Assembly (NCBI RefSeq): GCF_000159355.1
Contig: NZ_GG670122.1
Span: 1 to 64,000, forward strand
Direction of reading: 5' to 3'
DNA length: 64,000 nucleotides
Source of the DNA: Lactobacillus johnsonii ATCC 33200
Lineage (GTDB): Bacteria; Bacillota; Bacilli; Lactobacillales; Lactobacillaceae
Below, in pieces: positions 26,284 to 34,530 of the stretch. The notes under the pieces were generated by a model. The model worked only from the letters and a program-made list of their open reading frames with translations. It had not been told where the DNA came from and did no database searches. Position 1 is the stretch's first letter. The number at the start of each line of letters is the position of its first letter. The position numbers and the translations under genes are program-made.

Positions 26284-27135
26284 ATGGATTTATCTACTAA
26301 AGTTTTAAACAATTATCCTAATTTTAAGGGAGCATCTAAAAAGATTGCCGATTATTTATTGGCTCATCCAAAGACTTTTTTACAAGAAGATGCACAAGGC
26401 TTGGGGAAAATTACTAAAACTAGTGCTGCTTCGATGATTCGTTTTTGTCAACAATTGGGGTTTAAGGGTCTAAAGGATTTTCAAATTCAACTTGCTCAAG
26501 ATACACCACAAGAAAATGAGAATACAATTGAACCGATTGTGGATAATCATGATAATCCACATATCGTTTTACAAAAACTTCTGTCAAGTATTGAACATAA
26601 TACTGAAAAGACAGCTCATTTGATTGACGGAATGGCCTTAAATCAAGCTATCAATTTTTTGAAAAATGCTGATCGAATCTATTTAGCTGGTGTTGGTGCA
26701 TCCAGTTTACCAGCTCAAGATCTTTACTATAAATTTATTCGTAGTGATAAAAATGTCATTTTTAATCAAGATATTCATATTGCATTAGAGCGGATTTGTT
26801 ATTCACATTCGACAGATGTTTTGGTCATTTTCTCTTATAGTGGACTGACTCAAGAAATACTATTACTGGCTGAACAAGCACGTAAGAACCATACTCCGAT
26901 TATTGCTATCACTCGTTCTCATCAGTCTCCCTTGGTTGAAATCAGTGATGTGGTTTTAGGTGTATCAACCGATGAAAAGCTGCTTAGAGTAGGTGCGATA
27001 AATTCACTTTTTTCTGAAGTGTTTGTCTCAAGTGTTTTATTTTTAGCAACGATTAATCAAGATTTGCCTCGATTGGAAGAAAAATTTAAAGAAACAGAAC
27101 TAGTAACTAATCAATTAAAACAATTAGATGAGTAG
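26284..27135 (+). CDS. MurR/RpiR family transcriptional regulator
   Basis: Regulator of 283 residues. The N-terminal HTH_6 domain (about 1-77) includes KKIADYLLAHPKTFLQEDAQGLGKITKTS and SMIRFCQQLGFKGLKDFQ. A SIS sugar-phosphate-binding domain follows (about 120-255), with YLAGVGASSLPAQDLYYKF and FSYSGLTQEILLLAEQA, the phosphosugar-binding serine loops. Members sense sugar phosphates such as MurNAc-6P or ribose-5P. Its target may be the preceding HIT-like gene or distant genes; the MupG-like gene at 44362 would be a candidate target by function only. Confidence 0.88.
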   Translation: MDLSTKVLNNYPNFKGASKKIADYLLAHPKTFLQEDAQGLGKITKTSAASMIRFCQQLGFKGLKDFQIQLAQDTPQENENTIEPIVDNHDNPHIVLQKLLSSIEHNTEKTAHLIDGMALNQAINFLKNADRIYLAGVGASSLPAQDLYYKFIRSDKNVIFNQDIHIALERICYSHSTDVLVIFSYSGLTQEILLLAEQARKNHTPIIAITRSHQSPLVEISDVVLGVSTDEKLLRVGAINSLFSEVFVSSVLFLATINQDLPRLEEKFKETELVTNQLKQLDE

Positions 27136-27174
27136 TATTCTAATAACGAATTAAATAAAGGCTGTAATCTACCA

Positions 27175-27205
27175 GAAAAGATGCACTTAAGCATCTTTTT
27201 CTTTT
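27175..27205 (+). terminator. Terminator after the RpiR regulator
   Basis: The stem AAAAGATGC / GCATCTTTT with loop ACTTAA is followed by T-rich sequence. Confidence 0.85.
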
Positions 27206-27337
27206 GAAATTAAAAGCTATCTTGATATAGGATAACAAAAAGTTTTAAAATAACTTTATAATAAAAGATACTGACATAATATATAAGATAACATAAGTTA
27301 AGTTTTGTCTAATTCTAATAAGAAAGGCGATTGCTTT

Positions 27338-28094
27338 ATGTTAAAGGATGGAATTACTGAAATTATCCAAAGGTATGATATTGATGCAGGTGTAATTGTT
27401 AAATATGGCGATCAAATTATGTATCAACATCAAGCTGAAAAAATTTTTCCAGCATTTGATTGACTTAGCTATTGCTGCATATATTGAAGATCAGTGGAAA
27501 AAGACCCCTGAAGTTGTGGATGAAAAAATGGAAGTTACTAATCTTTCTCGTGTGCGTGGCGCTGGTATTATTGGTGATTTACGTCGTACTAATTGGAGCG
27601 TTCGAGACATAGTTTATTTAACTAGTGCACTATCGTATAATGTAGCTACTAATCTATTAATTGAAGAATTTGATATTTATGAAATTGATGAGTGGTTAAA
27701 ACAGAATTATCCCAGCATCCGATTGGGAAAAGAGTTAATGCGCTATTCGACTAACGGTCAAGATAACGAATGTACAGCTATTAGTATTGATAAGTTAATT
27801 ACATATTTAATGACTACTCAAAATCTTTTTTGTGCTTTAGTGCGTAAAGGGTTAAGCAATCATACTATTCCAACAGATTTAACTTTTTATGGGGACAATC
27901 TTCTTACCTACAATAAACTGGGACGAGATCGTCAGGCACGCCATGAGGTTTGTGCTTTTATGACGAAAAAAGCGCCAGTATTTTGCACGGTTTTGAGCAG
28001 TTATGAGGGAAGAAATATAGAGGATATATTATTCTTTCAAGAATTAAGTAAGTTGATTTTCTCACATGTGAAGAGTGCTGACTTTGAAAAATAG
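27338..28094 (+). pseudogene. Frameshifted class A beta-lactamase-fold serine hydrolase relative
   Basis: The first frame runs from ATG 27338 (after GAAAGG) for 41 codons to TGA at 27461; the second frame carries on without a gap to 28094, giving about 250 residues in all. The frameshift falls at about 27455, just where the SxxK active site would lie (FPA then LIDLAIAAYI). ALSYNVATNLLIEEF closely resembles the beta-lactamase SDN-ATNLLI element, but with Tyr in place of Asp, and the KTG region reads KLG. Thus even the un-shifted ancestor probably had an altered catalytic set. The frameshift could also be a sequencing error. Confidence 0.7.
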
Positions 28095-28129
28095 GAATCC
28101 GAAGAATAGATAAGGATTCCTATTTTTTA
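28093..28129 (+). terminator. Terminator after the serine hydrolase pseudogene
   Basis: The stem AGGAATCC / GGATTCCT with a 13-nt loop is followed by T-rich sequence. Confidence 0.85.
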
Positions 28130-28175
28130 TAAAATAAATTGCAATGGTAGAAAATAGGGAGTGGAGGAATAATTT

Positions 28176-29954
28176 TTGAAAAATATTTTTCGAAAAATAG
28201 ATATGTATTCTAAAAATTTTAGAATACATTGGCTAGAGTATGTCGCTTTGTTTATCGGAATAGATATTTTTACGCAGATGCTAATCATTCCGTTATTCAG
28301 ATATGTAACGACTGGAATTTTAAAAGCTAGTGTAATTCCGTTTGTTTCATACCAAAACATTGTTATCATTATTACCACGCATACTGGAGTTGCCCTCCTA
28401 CTAATCTTGGAATTAGTTATCCTGCTTTTAGTAATTTATGGTGTATTTGCCTTAATATTATTGGGAATTAGAGAAATTTCTCAGAATCAATTTTCACTTA
28501 AATTACTATTTAAAGAATTATGGCAGACATATCGTTCTGTTCGAGTAGGTTCCATCTTATTACTAGGCTTATATTTTTTATTAATTGTACCTTTTGCAGA
28601 TATGGTTTATCGAACGCCGTTATTAGCCAAAGTTCAAATTCCAGAATTTATTTTGGATTTTATGACTAGAAACATTTGGCTGATTAGTGGATTGATAATT
28701 TTTTATTTGCTAGCTTTTATTTTTGGTATCAGATTGATTCTGACGCTTCCCTTGATGATTTATCAAGAAAAAAAGACATGGATTGCGATGAAAGAAAGCT
28801 GGAAATTAACTAGCCACAAAAATTGGTGGACCCTCTTAAGTAGCTTATTAGTTGCAGGAATTTGTGTTAGCGTAATTTTAGTTAGCTGCAATTTAATAAT
28901 TTATTTCTGTCAATTGGGATTAGATCATTTGCCAGAAAAGCTTAGCTTTAGTTTTGCTATTTTTAATCTGTTACTGGTTCAGATATTCAGTGAGTTAATT
29001 GCAATTTGGATTAGTGTTATTTCTATCTTAATTGTCGTCACACCGTTAAATAGTTTTAAGTGGGAAGATCAGAAAAAAGTAAAAAGTAAAAAGACAGTTA
29101 AAATAGTAGATTCCTGCTTAATAATCATTTTTGTATTGGCTGCAGGAATCAATAGTGCCTTGTATTTAAAGGGAGCGGATATGCAGCGCCCAGTCACTAT
29201 TTCACACAGAGGTGTAAGTGATAAAAATGGAGTTCAAAATACTATCCCAGCTCTAGAAAAGACAGCAAAACTTCATCCAGATTATGTGGAAATAGATTTG
29301 CATGAAACAAAAGATAATCAGTTTGTAGTTATGCATGACGAAAATTTGAAAGAGTTAGCTGGCATTAATAAAACTCCAAAAGATTTAACTTTAAAGCAGT
29401 TGACCAGAATTACACTTCATGAAGATGGGCACCAAGCTAAAATCGCCAGTTTTGATCAATACCTGAAAGCTGCTAAGAAATTAAATCAAAAATTATTAAT
29501 CGAAGTTAAGACAACGCCCAATGATTCTCCAAAAATGCTCCAGAATTTTAATCAAAAATATGGCAAGCTAATTGTTAAGCGTAAATATCAAGTTCAGTCA
29601 TTAGATTATCGTGTTATTGAGGGATTACATCAAATTAACCCTAAGTTATTTGTCTTGTATATCCAGCCCTATAATTTTACTTATCCTCAAAGTGTTGCAG
29701 ATGGGTATTCAATGGAATATTCTACGCTAAACAATGATTTTATATGGCAGGCTCAACTCCAGAATAAGCTGGTATATGCTTGGACAGTTAATAGTCCACA
29801 AATGATGATGAAGATGATGTATGACAATGCCAATGGAATTATCACCGATCGACTAGCTGAATTAAATGAGACAGTTAAAGATTTTGAAGATAGTCGTAGT
29901 TATGCTAATAAGCTATTAAACTTTATTTTAATATTGCCTGATGATAATAAATAA
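28176..29954 (+). CDS. Membrane-anchored glycerophosphodiester phosphodiesterase
   Basis: Protein of 592 residues. The N-terminal 340 residues hold about seven or eight helices (the glycerophosphoryl diester phosphodiesterase membrane domain). The C-terminal GDPD TIM barrel begins at about 345 with ISHRGVSDKNGVQNT (catalytic His and Arg), YVEIDLHETKDNQFVVMHD (metal-binding Glu/Asp and second His), and ends with YAWTVNSPQ. It hydrolyses glycerophosphodiesters, such as deacylated lipids or teichoic acid units, to glycerol-3-phosphate and an alcohol, probably at the outer face. The start is TTG with GGAGG at 8 bp. It is a single-gene unit. Confidence 0.92.
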   Translation: MKNIFRKIDMYSKNFRIHWLEYVALFIGIDIFTQMLIIPLFRYVTTGILKASVIPFVSYQNIVIIITTHTGVALLLILELVILLLVIYGVFALILLGIREISQNQFSLKLLFKELWQTYRSVRVGSILLLGLYFLLIVPFADMVYRTPLLAKVQIPEFILDFMTRNIWLISGLIIFYLLAFIFGIRLILTLPLMIYQEKKTWIAMKESWKLTSHKNWWTLLSSLLVAGICVSVILVSCNLIIYFCQLGLDHLPEKLSFSFAIFNLLLVQIFSELIAIWISVISILIVVTPLNSFKWEDQKKVKSKKTVKIVDSCLIIIFVLAAGINSALYLKGADMQRPVTISHRGVSDKNGVQNTIPALEKTAKLHPDYVEIDLHETKDNQFVVMHDENLKELAGINKTPKDLTLKQLTRITLHEDGHQAKIASFDQYLKAAKKLNQKLLIEVKTTPNDSPKMLQNFNQKYGKLIVKRKYQVQSLDYRVIEGLHQINPKLFVLYIQPYNFTYPQSVADGYSMEYSTLNNDFIWQAQLQNKLVYAWTVNSPQMMMKMMYDNANGIITDRLAELNETVKDFEDSRSYANKLLNFILILPDDNK

Positions 29955-29962
29955 TTAGGAGT

Positions 29963-29993
29963 AAAGCATCCCTTAGAAGGGATGCTTTTTTAT
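29963..29993 (+). terminator. Terminator after the phosphodiesterase gene
   Basis: The stem AAAGCATCCCTT / AAGGGATGCTTT with a three-base loop is followed by T residues. Confidence 0.9.
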
Positions 29994-30106
29994 GTAGAAG
30001 AAAGTATTTTATGCTACTATAGGTATATACCAATTTCAAAAATTTTTATTTTCAGCTGCTCTAAATAAACAGCAAATTGTTGAAGAAAGTAGAAAGGGTT
30101 AAAAAT

Positions 30107-31006
30107 ATGGTTACGAGAATAATTAGTGCAAATGCTAGCGAAATTTTAAAAATGAATGGTACTCAATTGAAACAAAGTATCAAGGCTAGTGAAGGTAGAA
30201 CTGTTTTAAGTGAAAACGTGGTTACCGAGCCAGCAATTGATAATCTAACTACTTCAGAAATTGCGGCCGCTTTTGGAGCAGATTTAATTTTATTGAATTT
30301 ATTTGATACCTTAAATCCTAAAGTAAGTGGCTTGGAAGTGGATAAACCAGAAAATACAGTTAAAAAACTTCAAAAATTAACTGGACGCCCAATTGGAGTA
30401 AATTTGGAGCCAGTTGATGAGAAAGCAGAGATGGAATCAACTAAATTGCAGATTTCTTCTGGTAGAACTGCAAGCGTTAAATCAATGAAAGCTGCTGAAA
30501 AATTAGGTTTTAATTTCGTTTGTTTTACTGGAAATCCTGGGACTGGTGTAACTAATAGAATGATCGCTAAAGCTGTAAAAACAGCTAAGAAAAATTTTTC
30601 AGGTTTAATTATTGCTGGAAAAATGCATGGAGCTGGTGTGGATGAACCAGTAGCTAGTGAAGAATCAGTTAAAGATTTTTTAGATGCAGGTGCAGACGTT
30701 ATTTTGGTTCCTGCTGTTGGAACAGTTCCAGGTTTTACTAGTGAAGAATTAATTAAGATAGTAAAAATTGTTCATAAACATGGTGGACTAGTAATGAGCA
30801 CGATTGGAACTAGTCAAGAAAGTTCTGGAGCTCAAACAGTTCATGATATTGCCTTACAAAATAAAATTTGCGGTGTTGATATCCAACATATTGGAGATGC
30901 AGGTTGGGGAGTAGTGCCACCAACGGATACTATTTTCGAATTAAGTAAGACAATTCGTGGGATGAATCATACGATTTCTCGGATGGCACGTTCAATTAAT
31001 CGGTAA
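30107..31006 (+). CDS. Uncharacterised TIM-barrel protein (PEP-phosphonomutase/DUF7916-like)
   Basis: Cytoplasmic protein of 299 residues with alternating strands and helices of a (beta/alpha)8 barrel: DLILLNLFDTLNP, RPIGVNLEPV, FNFVCFTGNPGTGV, LIIAGKMHGAG, ADVILVPAVGTVPGF, GLVMSTIGTSQESSGA and ICGVDIQHIGDAGWG. I recall similar lactobacillus proteins being named PEP phosphonomutase or DUF7916; no function is proven. The Gly-rich phosphate-loop-like segments near the C-terminus suggest a phosphorylated ligand. I chose ATG 30107 since AGAAAGG lies 9 bp ahead of it. It is a single gene with its own terminator. Confidence 0.7.
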   Translation: MVTRIISANASEILKMNGTQLKQSIKASEGRTVLSENVVTEPAIDNLTTSEIAAAFGADLILLNLFDTLNPKVSGLEVDKPENTVKKLQKLTGRPIGVNLEPVDEKAEMESTKLQISSGRTASVKSMKAAEKLGFNFVCFTGNPGTGVTNRMIAKAVKTAKKNFSGLIIAGKMHGAGVDEPVASEESVKDFLDAGADVILVPAVGTVPGFTSEELIKIVKIVHKHGGLVMSTIGTSQESSGAQTVHDIALQNKICGVDIQHIGDAGWGVVPPTDTIFELSKTIRGMNHTISRMARSINR

Positions 31007-31027
31007 AAAGATAATAAATAATATATA

Positions 31028-31073
31028 AAAAGAAGATATCTTAGCAAAAGTTACTTTGATATCTTCTTTGTTT
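31028..31073. terminator. Bidirectional terminator
   Basis: The stem AAGAAGATATC / GATATCTTCTT with a 17-nt loop lies between two converging genes and has A/T flanks. Confidence 0.85.
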
Positions 31074-31763
31074 TTAATATTCAGTTTTACCTAAATCATC
31101 TTCTAGGCGGTGGAGCTGTAGACGTAGACCGTAGACAGAAAATTCTTCACCGTCTTCTTGGCGGTTAAGTTTAATACGTAAATGGTCTCCATCTTGTTCG
31201 AACTCCACTTCATTTCTAGTGTCAATCCAAGCTGCCTCTTCAACGTGAGGAACATGCTTTAATTCGATACTTTCTTCAAGTGGAATATGGATGAAAACGT
31301 AGCGTTGATATTTAGCAATGGCATTATAAAAGACATGAACATTGTCTTCATCTGCCTTTATTTCATGGTCAGCCCGACTTTCGTAGTAAGCATGTCCAAA
31401 GCGACTAATCCAATTACGCAAAGTTTCCATTGCAGGATCTGATTCGGCTTTAATTGATCCATCTGCGTTTAATTCAACTTCAAAATAGATATTCATATTG
31501 TCTAATCGAGCAGCGATTAATTTTGCTAGAACATCAGGAGAAATTAGTTTTTCTGCAGGTCTTTTTTGACAAAATTTAATTGCATATTTTTGACAAGCTG
31601 CTTGTATGTCTGCCATTTGTGCATCATTAGTATCTTTGATACTTACGCCTCTAAAGCCGCAGTCTCGTGCATGACGTACAAGAGCATCGGCATCAATTAC
31701 ACCTTTTGGAGCAACTTGATACTGCAATACAAGTCCAATATTTAAATCTTCTTTTTCACTCAT
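31074..31763 (-). CDS. Uncharacterised protein
   Basis: I do not recognise this 229-residue soluble protein with certainty. The N-terminal part (ADALVRHARDCGFRGVSIK, then LIAARLDNMNIYFEVELNADGS) resembles one end of a TIM-barrel glycosidase, and the C-terminal half is rich in acidic beta strands (VEFEQDGDHLRIKLNRQEDGEEFSVYGLRLQLHRLEDD), like a small beta domain. Some databases attach glycosidase names to similar lactobacillus proteins, but I see no catalytic motif that would justify this. It is a single leftward gene, divergent from a small membrane protein gene. Confidence 0.6.
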   Translation of the reverse strand: MSEKEDLNIGLVLQYQVAPKGVIDADALVRHARDCGFRGVSIKDTNDAQMADIQAACQKYAIKFCQKRPAEKLISPDVLAKLIAARLDNMNIYFEVELNADGSIKAESDPAMETLRNWISRFGHAYYESRADHEIKADEDNVHVFYNAIAKYQRYVFIHIPLEESIELKHVPHVEEAAWIDTRNEVEFEQDGDHLRIKLNRQEDGEEFSVYGLRLQLHRLEDDLGKTEY

Positions 31764-31878
31764 TTTACTATTCGCTTTCTATGTCATATTCAAGATTGAT
31801 TATAAGTGGAAAAGAAATTTTAAGCAAAGCAAAATGGTTTCACGTATAATTAGGGAGGACTATAGAAGGGACAAAGAA

Positions 31879-32238
31879 ATGATTATTTTTAATATTATTT
31901 TATATATTACCATTGGTTTCATTGTTTATTTTGGTTACCAAACTGTACTTCATTATCATAAACATGAAAATGTTAATTTTCTCCGTGGCTTAATTATCAG
32001 TACACTTGTCTTAGCAGTGCTAGTTTCTTTACAAATTTACTGGGCACTCCCTAATATTATTGGCCTATTTTTATGGCTATTTATTATGTTCTTGTTTATT
32101 AGTGTGGCTGCTAGTGCTAGATATATTACCGCTAACTTGCAGGATAAGAAAAAAAGAAAGATAGAGCTAATTGCTTCTGCTGTTTTGGCAGTTATTAGCT
32201 TGATTGCTTTATTTATCGTGGTTGCCAATGTCAGATAA
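31879..32238 (+). CDS. Small four-helix membrane protein (DUF3397-like)
   Basis: Membrane protein of 119 residues with four predicted helices (about 2-20, 30-48, 52-72 and 98-117) separated by short charged loops such as NLQDKKKRK. Size and topology resemble the DUF3397 group, but this is not certain. I start it at ATG 31879, 8 bp after GAAGGG, rather than at the in-frame ATG 31834, whose encoded extension is strongly charged and covers a ribosome site. The 3' end overlaps the yaaA start by up to 11 bp, so the two are translationally coupled. Confidence 0.65.
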   Translation: MIIFNIILYITIGFIVYFGYQTVLHYHKHENVNFLRGLIISTLVLAVLVSLQIYWALPNIIGLFLWLFIMFLFISVAASARYITANLQDKKKRKIELIASAVLAVISLIALFIVVANVR

Positions 32239-32986
32239 TAATATGAAGATAATTATTGCTCCAGCTAAAAAGATGAGAGTTGATCAAGATGCTTTTTTGG
32301 TTAAATCAGAGCCTGCTTTTTTAGATAAGACTCAGGAGCTATTAGACTTTTTAAAAACAAGAAGTTTTAACCAGTTACAGGAGCTATGGAAGGCGAATGA
32401 TAATATTGTTCGTACAAATCAAAATAATCTTGTAACAAGTGAACTTGATTCTAACTTAACTCCAGCACTTTTAGCTTTTTCAGGAATTCAATATCAGTAT
32501 TTAGCTGGGGATGTTTTACCGCAAGAAGGATTAGACTATCTTCAAGATCATTTGCGTATTTTGTCAGGCTTTTACGGTATTTTGAGACCTTTTGATGGTA
32601 TAATTCCCTATCGTTTGGAATTAAAAACTAAAATGACTGGCTTTAAATACTACAGTCTCTATAACTTTTGGAAAGATCTTCCGTATCAAGAGCTTTTTGC
32701 CGATACAGATACAGTTATTAACTTAGCGTCTTTAGAATATTCTCGTTTGATTTCTCCATATTTAAAGGATAGTCAAAAAATGATTACAATTAAGTTTTTG
32801 GAAAATAAAAACGGAAAGTGGAGACAAAGTGCTACACATGCTAAGATGACGCGAGGAGAGATGGTTCGCTTTGCGGCCAAAGAAGGAATTAATAGACCGG
32901 AAGATTTAAAAGAATTTTCTGATTTTGGTTATGTTTTTTCAGCAGCAGATTCCTCAAAGGAAAATTATATATTTAAAAAATTATAG
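32228..32986 (+). CDS. yaaA: YaaA family peroxide-stress protein
   Basis: Soluble DUF328/YaaA protein of about 252 residues (the internal Met at 32243, MKIIIAPAKKM, is the usual family start). Conserved blocks seen: FSGIQYQYLAGDVL, LRILSGFYGILRPFDGIIPYRLELKTKM, VINLASLEYS, and the late MTRGEMVRFAAKEGI. In E. coli YaaA limits iron-driven damage during hydrogen peroxide stress. That role would suit an organism which makes peroxide through the flavin reductases at 43128-44231. No strong ribosome site is visible, so translation probably depends on coupling to the upstream small membrane protein gene. Confidence 0.88.
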   Translation: MSDNNMKIIIAPAKKMRVDQDAFLVKSEPAFLDKTQELLDFLKTRSFNQLQELWKANDNIVRTNQNNLVTSELDSNLTPALLAFSGIQYQYLAGDVLPQEGLDYLQDHLRILSGFYGILRPFDGIIPYRLELKTKMTGFKYYSLYNFWKDLPYQELFADTDTVINLASLEYSRLISPYLKDSQKMITIKFLENKNGKWRQSATHAKMTRGEMVRFAAKEGINRPEDLKEFSDFGYVFSAADSSKENYIFKKL

Positions 32987-33020
32987 AAAAAAAGAGAAAT
33001 CAGATGATTTCTCTTTTTCT
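32987..33020. terminator. Bidirectional terminator
   Basis: The stem AAAAAGAGAAATC / GATTTCTCTTTTT with a four-base loop lies between the converging yaaA and esterase genes. Confidence 0.9.
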
Positions 33021-33027
33021 ATATAAA

Positions 33028-33777
33028 TTAAAACGCATTATTATTCTGTAAAAAATCCGCTGTTAAATTAACAGCATTTTTTTGATAGTTATCACTAAAA
33101 CAATGGTCTGCACCTTCGATTAAGTGTAAAGTGCTGTTTTGATAAATTTGATCGTATTTCTTTGAGGCATTAGGGGAAACAACGGTATCATCTGTACCGT
33201 GGATTAAGCAGACAGGTTTAGTAAATTGAGCAGATACTTCATAAATAGGCAATTGTTGAGCAATGCGTAAGTAAAATCCACCTAGGGTTAAATCTTTAAA
33301 AGGGAGGCGGTCTGGGATATGGTCTGGATTATAGGTAACTCCTTGTGTATTACCTTCAAGAGCATCACTTTTTAAAGTGGCAGCTGGTGCTAGCAATACT
33401 ACCTTTTTTATCAGATCAGGATAAAGCCCGGCTAACATTGAAGCAACAACACCACCTTGAGAATGACCGACTAGATAAATATTACGTACATGCGGATCTG
33501 TTTTAACGTAATTTAAAATGGCATTTGCGTCTTCAATTTCATTTAAAACAGTCATATTTTCAAACTTACCATCTGAATCACCATGGCCATTAAAATCAAA
33601 GCGAACACTAGCAATATTTTCATCCCGAAGACTGTTAGTAATTTCTTTTAGCAAAGAAGTATTACGGTTAGCGGTAAAACCATGAAAAATAATTGCCATA
33701 TCATATATTTCTCCGAAAGGTTCTTCCCGAGTTCCAACTAAGTGTAATCCATCACGCTCAAGTGTAATTGTTGCCAT
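33028..33777 (-). CDS. Cinnamoyl (feruloyl) esterase, alpha/beta hydrolase
   Basis: Alpha/beta hydrolase of 249 residues which I recall as essentially the structurally solved L. johnsonii cinnamoyl esterase LJ0536, able to cleave chlorogenic and ferulic acid esters. The nucleophile Ser106 is in VGHSQGG, the acid Asp197 in HGTDDTVV and the base His225 in GADHCFS. The lid segment between about 130 and 170 includes NPDHIPDRLPFKDLTLGG. The protein is cytoplasmic with no signal peptide. It probably releases hydroxycinnamates from dietary esters after uptake. It is a single-gene unit, divergent from a phosphoglycerate mutase-family gene. Confidence 0.93.
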   Translation of the reverse strand: MATITLERDGLHLVGTREEPFGEIYDMAIIFHGFTANRNTSLLKEITNSLRDENIASVRFDFNGHGDSDGKFENMTVLNEIEDANAILNYVKTDPHVRNIYLVGHSQGGVVASMLAGLYPDLIKKVVLLAPAATLKSDALEGNTQGVTYNPDHIPDRLPFKDLTLGGFYLRIAQQLPIYEVSAQFTKPVCLIHGTDDTVVSPNASKKYDQIYQNSTLHLIEGADHCFSDNYQKNAVNLTADFLQNNNAF

Positions 33778-33897
33778 ATTAATGCCTACTTTCTTTTTGT
33801 CTAACTTTATTATAGTCTGACATGTGAGATAATTTAGTAGCTTAATAAATTTTTAGTATAATATTTTCTTGGATAAAATATAAAGGATTGTGATGAA

Positions 33898-34524
33898 ATG
33901 GATCTGTTATTAGTAAGACATGGGGTTAGTGAACATAATACTTCAGATGTGATCTCCGGCGGTACTAGTAACCCTAACTTAAGCCAAGCAGGTGTTAAAC
34001 AAGTAGAAGAAGTAAGTAAGTTAATTGACAATAGTAAACTTGATCGAGTATATGCAAGCCCATTAATTAGAGCTAAAAGAACAGCACAAATTTTAACTGA
34101 TTTTCAAAAAGAGATTATTACTGATGACCGACTTAGAGAAATGAATTTTGGCTCTTGGGACGGCCAACATGCCGAAGAGCTGAAGATAAAATATCCTGAT
34201 GCCTTCGATGATTTAGGAACTATTAATAGTAAATATGCAGAATACGCTGAAAATGGTGAAACTTTTAGTCAAGTAGCAGATCGAGTTGAAGAATTTTTAT
34301 CTGAGATTCAACCCCATGCTAATGACAAGACAATTATGATTGTTTGTCACGGATTTGTGATTAGGAGTTTAATAGCTCGGTGGTTTAAACTAAAAATTGA
34401 AGATGTAATGACAGTAAGAAATGTTAGTTTTACTGAGCTTCATTTTGAAAAAAATGATATTGAGCGACCAAGATTAATGACCTTTAATCGGACGGAACCC
34501 TTGTATTACGGAATTAAGAGGTAA
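33898..34524 (+). CDS. Histidine phosphatase (phosphoglycerate mutase) family protein, copy 1
   Basis: Cytoplasmic protein of 208 residues with the phosphohistidine motif LLVRHGVSEHN at the N-terminus (His8) and the second catalytic His in IVCHGFVIRSL near 150. The size and the RAKRTAQIL block fit cofactor-dependent phosphatases (PhoE or GpmB-like) rather than the glycolytic mutase, which is about 230 residues and has other loops. It lies 6 bp upstream of a second family member with which it shares an operon. Substrate unknown. Confidence 0.87.
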   Translation: MDLLLVRHGVSEHNTSDVISGGTSNPNLSQAGVKQVEEVSKLIDNSKLDRVYASPLIRAKRTAQILTDFQKEIITDDRLREMNFGSWDGQHAEELKIKYPDAFDDLGTINSKYAEYAENGETFSQVADRVEEFLSEIQPHANDKTIMIVCHGFVIRSLIARWFKLKIEDVMTVRNVSFTELHFEKNDIERPRLMTFNRTEPLYYGIKR

Positions 34525-34530
34525 TATGTT

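Noticed and set aside
27396-28094. A complete 232-residue gene starting at 27396
   Set aside because: Its first 20 codons are an out-of-frame reading of the real N-terminus, which begins at 27338 after a ribosome site; the gene is better described as frameshifted.
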